Below are positions 9,756-17,225 of a stretch of DNA of 64,000 nucleotides, piece after piece (within the stretch, counting starts at the first letter, position 1; the number at the start of each line of letters is the position of its first letter). Origin of the DNA: Alphaproteobacteria bacterium (GTDB taxonomy: Bacteria > Pseudomonadota > Alphaproteobacteria > Micropepsales > Micropepsaceae). The notes beneath the pieces are model-generated. The model saw nothing but the letters and a program-made list of their open reading frames with translations. It ran no database searches and was not told the DNA's origin. The stretch lies in the NCBI GenBank assembly GCA_019241645.1, contig JAFAWQ010000003.1, positions 124,001-188,000 of the forward strand, in the 5' to 3' direction. A program made the position numbers and the translations under genes.

Positions 9756-9962
9756 AAAAACTCTGCAATAATCCGGGGAAACCCCGAATAAATCCAAAAA
9801 AGCGCACATAAGGCTCGGAAAAAAATTTGAAAACTCCCGAATACCGGGCTCAGCGCCCCTCCCGGTCGCCCGAACGCCGGCGGAAGGACCCGCAGCGACC
9901 GTTGTCAGCCGTTACTGGACAACTAGAAAGCCTTTAACTCGGTCTCTTAAGGCAGGAAGCTC

Positions 9963-10160
9963 ATGTCCGAATCGGCAACCCGATTGCTTCGTCTTCCGGA
10001 AGTATTGAAGCGCACCGGTTTAGGCAAAACCGCAACGTATGCGCTGATGAAAGACGGCACCTTCCCAAAGCCTGTCTCACTTACTGACACTCGCGTCGCC
10101 TGGGTTGAGTCTGAAATAGAAGAATGGCTGCAGCAAAAAATTCGCGATCGGGGCTTGTAA
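9963..10160 (+). CDS. AlpA family phage transcriptional regulator
   Basis: 65 aa; 'LLRLPEVLKRTGLGKTATYALMKDGTFPKPVSLTDTRVAWVESEIEEWLQQKI' is classic AlpA. Confidence 0.92.
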   Translation: MSESATRLLRLPEVLKRTGLGKTATYALMKDGTFPKPVSLTDTRVAWVESEIEEWLQQKIRDRGL

Positions 10161-10169
10161 TCTGAATCT

Positions 10170-10193
10170 GGTGTTCCTATACTTAGGAACACC
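10170..10193. repeat. Perfect 10-bp inverted repeat GGTGTTCCTA-tact-TAGGAACACC
   Basis: Direct read just downstream of the alpA-like stop codon. Confidence 0.9.
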
Positions 10194-10214
10194 AGGCCGG
10201 AAATCGTTCCGCCT

Positions 10215-10493
10215 ATGAGAGCAACGGAGACGCCTACAATGAACACGCAGACTCGCAAATCCATGCGCAAATCAGCGCCGGCTAACATCGCCAGCAATTC
10301 CTGGTCCGCTCAAAACGCGGAAGGTCATAAGAGGGCGGATGCGGTGCTAAGCACAATGCTTGAAGGCGCGCCGGCACTAATTCTCGAACGCACGATTGCG
10401 CGCTTGCTTGAAGACAACACGCCGCTCGGTGTGATGATCGGCTTCTATCAGCGCATTGGCGAAGCTGCGAAGCGCGGCGCCTATCTCCAGTGA
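10215..10493 (+). CDS. Small hypothetical protein in the AlpA operon
   Basis: 92 aa, overlaps the next gene by 4 nt; start may be 10239. Confidence 0.6.
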   Translation: MRATETPTMNTQTRKSMRKSAPANIASNSWSAQNAEGHKRADAVLSTMLEGAPALILERTIARLLEDNTPLGVMIGFYQRIGEAAKRGAYLQ

Positions 10494-10711
10494 AGCGCAA
10501 CATCGAGACATTACGAAGCGTCGGAGAGGCCCTTTATGGGCCTCTTTGGCAAACGCCTATGGCGCGCGCATTGCAGGTCGCAGATCGGACCGTGCGCTAT
10601 TGGGCGGCCGGAGATCGGGAGATCCCGGACGGAATCTGGGCGGACCTCGCCGCGGTATGCCGAACACGCGGCGCCGAACTGGCGAAATGGGCTAAGAAGC
10701 TTGAAGACTAA
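10490..10711 (+). CDS. Small HTH-like DNA-binding protein
   Basis: 73 aa; 'MARALQVADRTVRYWAAGDREIPDGIWADLAAVC' resembles a common phage/bacterial HTH. Confidence 0.65.
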   Translation: MKRNIETLRSVGEALYGPLWQTPMARALQVADRTVRYWAAGDREIPDGIWADLAAVCRTRGAELAKWAKKLED

Positions 10712-10739
10712 GAGCGGCTAATCCAATTTGGTTCGAACT

Positions 10740-10768
10740 AACCCCGCCTCGCGGGCGGGTTTTTCTTG
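10740..10768 (+). terminator. Rho-independent terminator of the AlpA operon
   Basis: CCCGCC-tcgc-GGGCGGG followed by TTTTTCTT. Confidence 0.8.
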
Positions 10769-10904
10769 TCCTCCGCCGTTTTCGTCGCGGCCGAAATCGA
10801 GTCGGCCGCCTGAACTCCCGATCCATTTCCCCGGGCGGGAATCACGTCGGCCGGCCATCTGCCCAATCAAGACCAAAATGTTCACCGCGCCCCTCAGTCT
10901 GCTT

Positions 10905-10941
10905 GGGAACACCCGCGCCGGAATGGGGCGTGGGTGTTCCC
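10905..10941. repeat. Long hairpin GGGAACACCC...GGGTGTTCCC
   Basis: 10-bp perfect arms, extended by GCGCC/GGGGCG; lies just downstream of the minus-strand gene 10954-11598. Confidence 0.85.
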
Positions 10942-10953
10942 ATGTGAGCCGCC

Positions 10954-11598
10954 TTACTGCGTGTGAGAGAGGTCCTTGCCTTGTGACGACTTGATCATCT
11001 TGGCGCCAACTGCAGCCGTACAGGCAGCAGCTTTGCTCTTGTAGTTGTCCAAAGAAGCATTGCCATACGTTCCAAGGCCGCCACCCGTGCCGACGCTTGC
11101 GCCATAGTCGTAGCTGTATTTTTGCGATCCCGCCGCGCTCTTTATTTTCAGCGTGGCAACTGTGCCGCAAACAGACACCGTCATTATGGCGGGGCTTGGT
11201 ACCGGCGAATCGAGGACAAAGAAATAACCGCTCCCGTTGTTACCAGTGTAAAACGCGCCGTTCGTGAAATTTCCAGTGCCATCCTGCGCCTGGAGCTTCA
11301 CAAAGGCATTTGTCCCGCCAGCAATGTCTCCGACAGCGACGGCAGCATATTCCAGGTCTGAGCCGTTGGTGTAAGCCGTGGCGATTACCGTCGAATCACC
11401 ACTGGACTTTTTATGGTAGCCAAGCGAACCAGTGTCCCCCTGAAGCTGATTGTTGTTGATGTAAAGATTTCCATACGGCACGACCCACTTGCTGCCGAGA
11501 GACGCTCGGTCAAAGTCATCCTTGGCCGCCATGGCGCCGCTCGCGCAGAGAGCCGCGCTGGCAAACGCGGCTAAACCGATAGCAAACGTTCTATTCAT
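10954..11598 (-). CDS. Secreted LamG/concanavalin-like beta-sandwich protein
   Basis: Signal peptide MNRTFAIGLAAFASAALCASGAMA; 'DDFDRASLGSKWVVPYGNLYINNNQLQG' pattern typical of LamG-like domains. Confidence 0.65.
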   Translation of the reverse strand: MNRTFAIGLAAFASAALCASGAMAAKDDFDRASLGSKWVVPYGNLYINNNQLQGDTGSLGYHKKSSGDSTVIATAYTNGSDLEYAAVAVGDIAGGTNAFVKLQAQDGTGNFTNGAFYTGNNGSGYFFVLDSPVPSPAIMTVSVCGTVATLKIKSAAGSQKYSYDYGASVGTGGGLGTYGNASLDNYKSKAAACTAAVGAKMIKSSQGKDLSHTQ

Positions 11599-11728
11599 TG
11601 CAAAATCCCCTTTGTGGTGTGAGCACTCGACGTGCTTCCCCGCAAGTTAGACTGCAGCGCCGGCCGTGGCCAAGGGGCACGGGCCGGCCGATACCTGCGG
11701 AATCTGGAAAGAAGTAGCGTGCGGCCGG

Positions 11729-12004
11729 TCACGCCGCTTGCCACCAACGCCACTGGTCGCAATACAGCGCAAGCAGCGCGTGTGTTGCACCTGTCAGTTC
11801 CAAGAGCAGCGGTGCGGCCACCAAGAAGGCCATAACGGCATCGCCCGCGGACACTGCGGCGAGCAGGCGAATGATGTCCAAGAAGATACGCTCTCCCGAT
11901 AGCATCAGGTTGAATCCGCGCCCAGTGTGGACGAACAGGGTAAATGCCGATCGGAATGCACGCGCAGCGGCACGGAAGTCTTTACCAAGTGGGGGTTCAC
12001 ACAT
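11729..12004 (-). CDS. Small hypothetical membrane protein
   Basis: Start MCEPPLGKDFRAAARAFRSA preceded by GGAAGAAGG; hydrophobic C-terminal half. Confidence 0.45.
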   Translation of the reverse strand: MCEPPLGKDFRAAARAFRSAFTLFVHTGRGFNLMLSGERIFLDIIRLLAAVSAGDAVMAFLVAAPLLLELTGATHALLALYCDQWRWWQAA

Positions 12005-12021
12005 CTTTTCCTTCTTCCTGT

Positions 12022-12088
12022 GGCTGCCGGGTCTGCCGACCAGAGCTTCCCGGCGTGCCACTTGGGCGACCCGCGACAATCTTGGGTC
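12022..12088 (+). ncRNA. Candidate structured RNA element, copy A
   Basis: tggctGCCGGGtctgccgaccagagcttCCCGGCgtgccacttgggcGACCCgcgacaatcttGGGTC; two hairpins; paralogous to copy B. Confidence 0.4.
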
Positions 12089-12300
12089 CTCGCGGACTGT
12101 GATTGCAGCCGTATGTGAAGGTACTGTGACAGTCGCCTTTCAGTTTTGTGACGATGGGCAGAGTTAAAAAAATGCTCCGGAGAATTTCCTCACAGGTGAA
12201 ATTTTTTTCCTTGGAATCCCGCGGGTTTCGGCTGCCATGCTGTTGACTAGCTCTCAGATTTTTTGCATTCGCCCCGGGATTTTGAGAAAAACCGAATCCT

Positions 12301-12393
12301 TGGCCGTCGGATCTGCCGACCAAAAGCTCTCCGGCTGCCATTGGGCGACCCGTCGATTTCGCTAGAAGTCGGCGGGTCTTTTTTTTTTTTTTT
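12301..12393 (+). ncRNA. Candidate structured RNA element, copy B, ending in an intrinsic terminator
   Basis: tggccgtcggatctgccgaccaaaagctctccggctgccattgggcgacccgtcga... shares most positions with copy A; ends in GACCCGTCGATTT-cgctag-AAGTCGGCGGGTC + T15. Confidence 0.5.
12347..12393 (+). terminator. Strong Rho-independent terminator
   Basis: 13-bp stem with two G-U wobbles (valid only on the + strand), followed by 15 T. Confidence 0.9.
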
Positions 12394-12588
12394 CTCCGAT
12401 GCTCATCATCCGGCGCGCACTTATTCGTCTTACCCCGGCCCCCCGAATCAAAGCGCGGGTCCTGCTGCCCCTTAGCCCGTTCCCCTCCACAACGGACCCG
12501 CTAGGGATGTTGATGACAACAGCATAGTCTCCTCCCCTGTTTCGGTGTGCTCCGGCCAAGGTGGCAACCAAGCGGGAGGGGGAATAGG

Positions 12589-13080
12589 ATGGAACAGACT
12601 GTCGAAGGTCGAACAGGGGGGCAGCTCGCGGACAATTCATTTTCGCCCCTCAAGATAGCGGCGGCGCTCGCGGCATTTTTTGGTCTGATCGGCGTCAGCA
12701 TTTACTGGAGTCGAGATCCAGAACCGACCGCAATTGAGAAGCAAGCGGAACAGGAAAGAATAATGCAGGCGGATATTGCGTATCGACTGGCGCAGGAAGA
12801 AGCGCCTTTGATTGCTCGTGCCAAAGCATCTGTTCTTCGAACGCTACGCGATCCCGGTAGCGCAGAATTCGGTCGTGTCAGCGTCAGGTACTGTCGCGAA
12901 CTCGATTGCAAGGAAGGCGAGCCAGCGCATGGAACGCCTATGGTCTGTGGCGGCGTGAATGCGAAAAGCGGATTTGGCGGGTATACAGGTTTCAAGGTTT
13001 TTATCTACGGAAACGGAAAGCTAATCCCGCCAGGCGTCGCAGAAGAACACCCCCTTCTTGCCGCAAAGATTTGTTTATAG
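12589..13080 (+). CDS. Membrane-anchored hypothetical protein upstream of the NACHT gene
   Basis: One TM (IAAALAAFFGLIGVSIYW), then 'LRDPGSAEFGRVSV...VCGGVNAKSGFGGYTGFKVFIY', a recurring small-domain pattern. Confidence 0.75.
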   Translation: MEQTVEGRTGGQLADNSFSPLKIAAALAAFFGLIGVSIYWSRDPEPTAIEKQAEQERIMQADIAYRLAQEEAPLIARAKASVLRTLRDPGSAEFGRVSVRYCRELDCKEGEPAHGTPMVCGGVNAKSGFGGYTGFKVFIYGNGKLIPPGVAEEHPLLAAKICL

Positions 13081-13100
13081 GTGGAGGAGGAACATATTGA

Positions 13101-15524
13101 ATGAGCACATTTGACCTTCAAAATCCCGCACCGAAGCCGGGAGACGCTCTGCGCGACGAAGCCGCAAATTTGTTAGCGACGCGATTTGGAACACCCCTCC
13201 GTGAAGCACGAACGATGGGAAAGAAAAGCGATCTATATTTTCAGCGACGGGATTTCGGCAAGACGGTCAAAATCTACGTAGAAGCGAAGGATCATGGCGG
13301 TCCTCTGACGCGCTCAGAGTGTGTGAACGTATGGTCCGACTACTCCGGTATTGTCGTGAAAAACGCTCCCGCTGAACTACTTCTCGTCACTAGGGCGGGC
13401 TTAACGTCCGATGCTCAGGAGTTCGTTCTCAACGAACAGTCCGCAATGCGACATCAGACAATTTGGGAGCTAGAAAATGAAACGCTTGGTCTAACCGAAT
13501 ATGTCCGAACGTTAGCTGAGTTATTCAGTGAAGACGGTTTGGACCACTATTACGTCGAAGGACGCGCCCGCAGAGCCTCCTATTCATCTGACCATCAGTT
13601 GCGTTCTGTCGGTGCTGAAGATGTGGAAATATTCGGTTCGATACTTGCATGGCTTACAAGCGATGATCCGCAGCCCGTTGCCGTCTTAGGTGGATACGGT
13701 GCTGGAAAGAGTAGCTTAGCGAAGCGCTTGGTTAGCCATCTCGCAAAACAGGCCCTGATTGATCCGCTCACTCGTCGGCCCGTCCTGATAAAGCTTGGTG
13801 TGCTCTCTAGGTATTCCAGTTTGGAAGGCTTGCTCGGCGGTATGTTTACATACGAGTTCCCCGTGGATGGCTTTAGTGTCCGGCAGTTTATGATGCTCAA
13901 CAAGAAAGGTCGTCTTGCGGTCGTTCTTGATGGGTTTGATGAGATGAAGCACGCGATGAGTTGGGCAGACTTCCGCTCGCAGATCACGGACCTAAACAAA
14001 CTGACAGAGGGAGCAGCTAAAGTTGTACTTTTAGGTAGGCCAAGCGCGTTTCTCTCCGATGACGAACATATCCATATCCTACGTGGCGTTAAAAGGATGG
14101 GTGACGGCTGGAGACGCTTACCTAATTGGCCAGAATTTCATGAGTACGATCTGCAGGATTTTTCGGCGTCAGAACGGGCCGACTTCGTCAAGAGATATCT
14201 CACATATCGGGCCTCGACTGTCAGTACCACCCAAAAGCTCCCTGAAGCTTGGGTTGAAACGCGTGCTCAAGAGGTCAATCAGCTCGCAACGCGCGGCCAA
14301 GATATTTTTCAAAAGCCCGTTCATGCAAAAATCCTGACGGACCTTGCGTCGGATCCGAAGGTTTCCCTCACAAAGTTTTCGCACAACATCACAAGTTGGC
14401 AACTGTACGAAATGTTCTTCTCCACCCTTGCGGAACGCGAGGTTCAAAAGGAGGCGCGTCGTGACATTGACGAAAATAGCCGCCTCGAATTTTTGAGGGC
14501 GGTCGCATTTTGGATGTGGACCCACAAGTCAGGCGTGACTCACTTTAATGCGTCAGATTTACCAGATGAACTCGTAGCGGCGCTTCCTTCTGGTGGGGCG
14601 GCCGATCTGGAGTCCAAGAAGCGAGAATATTTGTCTGGATCATTTCTGGAACGCAAAGGTGGGGACATTTATTACTTTGCCCATCGCTCATTCGCTGAGT
14701 TCTTGGTGGCCTATAGAATGCTATTGCGTTCTCCCACGGCCGGCGAACAAGGACAGTATTCTGATCTTAGCAAAGACGGCGTCCTCAACTTCTTGCTAGA
14801 GTTCCCGAAACGCGAGAGCCTAGCCAATTGGATTGGAACGTTAGGGGAGGCAAAGGGGCACATTTCTCTGGAATATTTAGCTCTGTTGGCCGACGCGGTA
14901 GGTGGTATCAGCCAGCTACTTTCGCGCTTGCCTGATAATTCCCCTTGGCGCTCTTTGATCGCTCTATTCGGAGAAAAAATTGAATTCAGGGAGGGTCTCG
15001 ACAAAGAAATATTGAGTCGGATGAGCAGCCCGGACAACCAAACTTTTTTTCTCCTGCTTTCGGTTCTGCAAGCCTACCTAGCTGCTCACGATCAAACGGC
15101 TCACAAAAGCATGAGCAAGTATGCTGTAGAACTTGCGGCTGTGCTGCTCAACAGAGTGTTTCACTCAGCGAAAGTCCATGAGCAGTCTGCTCACGCACGT
15201 TTGGACGACACCTACAAGGAGGCTTTGGATCTGGCAGCCGAGGTGCTCCCTGCAGTCAAGCAAGACCACCATGGCAAGCGAATCGTGTTTCGCGGAGGGT
15301 CCTTGTTGCAGAGAAAAGGCGAGAGCATCAAAACCCTTGGCGCGGATGTTGGGCTTCGATCTCGGGCAATTATGAAATTGCCGGTCGAAATACTCGAACT
15401 TTCATTCGATCATGTTCTAGACGCTATGTTGCCTCGTAATTCGGAGAAGGCCACACAGTATTTCCGCAGGGCTAAGAACTTGAAAGGCGCCTTTGTTACT
15501 TCCACTGCGAGAATCGGATCCTAG
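13101..15524 (+). CDS. PD-(D/E)XK nuclease-NACHT STAND NTPase, candidate anti-phage protein
   Basis: N-term E...KKSDLYFQ...IYVEAKDHGG (E/D-ExK Mrr-like); Walker A GGYGAGKSSLAKRL; NACHT Walker B VVLDGFDEM; sensor VVLLGRP; 'YYFAHRSFAEFLVAYRML' post-NACHT motif; RBS ggtggaggagg. Confidence 0.85.
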   Translation: MSTFDLQNPAPKPGDALRDEAANLLATRFGTPLREARTMGKKSDLYFQRRDFGKTVKIYVEAKDHGGPLTRSECVNVWSDYSGIVVKNAPAELLLVTRAGLTSDAQEFVLNEQSAMRHQTIWELENETLGLTEYVRTLAELFSEDGLDHYYVEGRARRASYSSDHQLRSVGAEDVEIFGSILAWLTSDDPQPVAVLGGYGAGKSSLAKRLVSHLAKQALIDPLTRRPVLIKLGVLSRYSSLEGLLGGMFTYEFPVDGFSVRQFMMLNKKGRLAVVLDGFDEMKHAMSWADFRSQITDLNKLTEGAAKVVLLGRPSAFLSDDEHIHILRGVKRMGDGWRRLPNWPEFHEYDLQDFSASERADFVKRYLTYRASTVSTTQKLPEAWVETRAQEVNQLATRGQDIFQKPVHAKILTDLASDPKVSLTKFSHNITSWQLYEMFFSTLAEREVQKEARRDIDENSRLEFLRAVAFWMWTHKSGVTHFNASDLPDELVAALPSGGAADLESKKREYLSGSFLERKGGDIYYFAHRSFAEFLVAYRMLLRSPTAGEQGQYSDLSKDGVLNFLLEFPKRESLANWIGTLGEAKGHISLEYLALLADAVGGISQLLSRLPDNSPWRSLIALFGEKIEFREGLDKEILSRMSSPDNQTFFLLLSVLQAYLAAHDQTAHKSMSKYAVELAAVLLNRVFHSAKVHEQSAHARLDDTYKEALDLAAEVLPAVKQDHHGKRIVFRGGSLLQRKGESIKTLGADVGLRSRAIMKLPVEILELSFDHVLDAMLPRNSEKATQYFRRAKNLKGAFVTSTARIGS

Positions 15525-15613
15525 TGCTGGCTCCTTGCAGTACAGGGACCGGGGTAAACCCTTTACGGTAAACGCGAAAGAAACCACCTTGCGTGCGTAC
15601 TTCGTGAGTATTC

Positions 15614-15638
15614 TAAAAAGGGAGCCACACAGAGGCTC
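15614..15638 (-). terminator. Terminator downstream of tRNA-Arg
   Basis: Minus strand GAGCC-tctgtgt-GGCTC-cctttttag. Confidence 0.7.
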
Positions 15639-15660
15639 AACCCTAACTATCTGAAATGAA

Positions 15661-15737
15661 TGGCGCACCCGGAAGGATTCGAACCTCCGACCCCCAGATT
15701 CGTAGTCTGGTGCTCTATCCAGCTGAGCTACGGGTGC
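15661..15737 (-). tRNA. tRNA-Arg(ACG), CCA encoded
   Basis: Minus strand GCACCCGTAGCTCAGCTGGATAGAGCACCAGACTACGAATCTGG...GGTTCGAATCCTTCCGGGTGCGCCA; acceptor, anticodon (loop CTACGAA) and T arms pair. Confidence 0.97.
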
Positions 15738-15922
15738 CGCGAAGGCGCGGAACCTAAGGACGCCTTCCCCTCTTGGCAAGTTCCTGCCTGCGGAACCTAT
15801 TGAACGCCTCCAATACACAGCTTGTCCCCCTTAGGCGTCATGGCTATGAATTCCCCTCGTTGGAACTTGGTAAATGATCGGCCTGGTCGCGCGCGGCGGA
15901 CAGCGCCTCGGCGGAGCGAGAC

Positions 15923-17224
15923 ATGCGTGCATGGATGTTGCTGACGGGCCTGAGCGTCGCTGCCGCATTGGGCGGTTGCGCCAGCGTCGATGAATCGCTG
16001 TTCGGCAGCAAAGTCGGCGTTTCGGCCACAGAACCCAGCACCACGCCAGCGCCCGAATCGCCGGATGGCTCCGAGGATACCGGCGCGGATGCTTCTGCCC
16101 CCGCGGCTAGCCCGCCAGTGAGTGGCCCGGATCAGGCCACCGGCTCCAGCACGGCCGGCACACTTCCTTCCACCGTCCCCGATGCCGCGTCGATTGAACC
16201 CCCGGTTGCTCCGGCTGCGGCCATTCCCGCCCCCGCTGCTCCTTCTCCCGCGCCTGCGGTTCCCGTGGCTGGTGTTTCTGCGCGGGGCCCGGCCGCTGCG
16301 GTGGTGACTGTTGCGGGCGGCGCCGATACGGGAACGGCCGTCAGCAAGACGATCGCTGGATTGCGCGCCGGCCTTCAGGAAGTGTCGGGGCGGCTTACTG
16401 CGAACGCCCAACAGTTCAGCAGTTTGCGGGCATCCAGCGTGCAGCAGCTGACAACGTACAACCAGGCGCAGGCCCAAATCTCCTCACGCCTGCAGATCGG
16501 CACCACGCGCGGCAATCCGGAGCTGGTGGCACAATGGAACGCCGCCCAGGCCGCACTCGATCAGCTCACCTCCAACGTGAACGCGCTTGGCGCGCTGTCA
16601 TCGAGGATTGCCGCCGACGAGACTCGCACGCGGACCTTGCTGAGCCAGATTCAAGGCATGTCATCGGCGGCGGGCGGCGTCGAAGAAGATCAGCGGCAGC
16701 TGGGCGTAATCGAGGATGAAGCGAACCAGATCAGTGTCGTCCTCGGCCGTCTCGGCCGCGACGTGACGGCGGACATCCGCCGGCAGACGGCCTCGTTGTC
16801 GAATGAGCGTGCCAAACTTCCGCAACTGGCCGCCGCCATCAAATCGGGCGACCTTTACGCAACGCAATCGTCGCGCGGCAGCACTGTCGTGGAGGCCGGC
16901 CCTGCAGCGCCGGTTGCATCCGGTCCCGCGCCGGTTGTCGCCATCCGCTTCGCGCGCGCCAAAACCAACTATCAGAAGACTCTCTACGATGCGCTTTCCA
17001 AGGCGCTTCAGGCGCAGCCGACCGCGTCCTTCCGCGTGATCGGCGTGTCGCCAACGCGCGGCACGGCCGCCGCCGTGCAAGCCGCGCAGACCGATTCCCT
17101 GCGTCACGCGCAGGATGTGATGCGCACGATGACGCAAATGGGCGTGCCGGCAGAGCGCATGGAGATTTCCTCGGCGACCGATCCGTCGGTCCGCGTCAGC
17201 GAAGTGCGGGTCTTCCTGCGCTGA
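15923..17224 (+). CDS. Lipoprotein with C-terminal OmpA-like domain
   Basis: Lipobox LGGCAS, Pro/Ala-rich linker, OmpA-like C-terminus. Confidence 0.7.
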   Translation: MRAWMLLTGLSVAAALGGCASVDESLFGSKVGVSATEPSTTPAPESPDGSEDTGADASAPAASPPVSGPDQATGSSTAGTLPSTVPDAASIEPPVAPAAAIPAPAAPSPAPAVPVAGVSARGPAAAVVTVAGGADTGTAVSKTIAGLRAGLQEVSGRLTANAQQFSSLRASSVQQLTTYNQAQAQISSRLQIGTTRGNPELVAQWNAAQAALDQLTSNVNALGALSSRIAADETRTRTLLSQIQGMSSAAGGVEEDQRQLGVIEDEANQISVVLGRLGRDVTADIRRQTASLSNERAKLPQLAAAIKSGDLYATQSSRGSTVVEAGPAAPVASGPAPVVAIRFARAKTNYQKTLYDALSKALQAQPTASFRVIGVSPTRGTAAAVQAAQTDSLRHAQDVMRTMTQMGVPAERMEISSATDPSVRVSEVRVFLR

Positions 17225-17225
17225 T

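Noticed and set aside
9590-9962. CRISPR array in the repeat-rich gap
   Set aside because: Repeats are short, inverted and unevenly spaced; no regular repeat-spacer pattern and no cas genes.
12022-12393. Duplicated element as a pair of degenerate tRNA-Gln-like genes on the minus strand (TTG and CTG in similar positions)
   Set aside because: No T-arm GGTTCRANTCC and no matching acceptor stem; wobble pairs and the terminator favour the + strand.
15417-15818. 133-aa minus-strand ORF containing [24 protein letters not shown]
   Set aside because: This peptide is the translation of the tRNA-Arg gene; spurious ORF.
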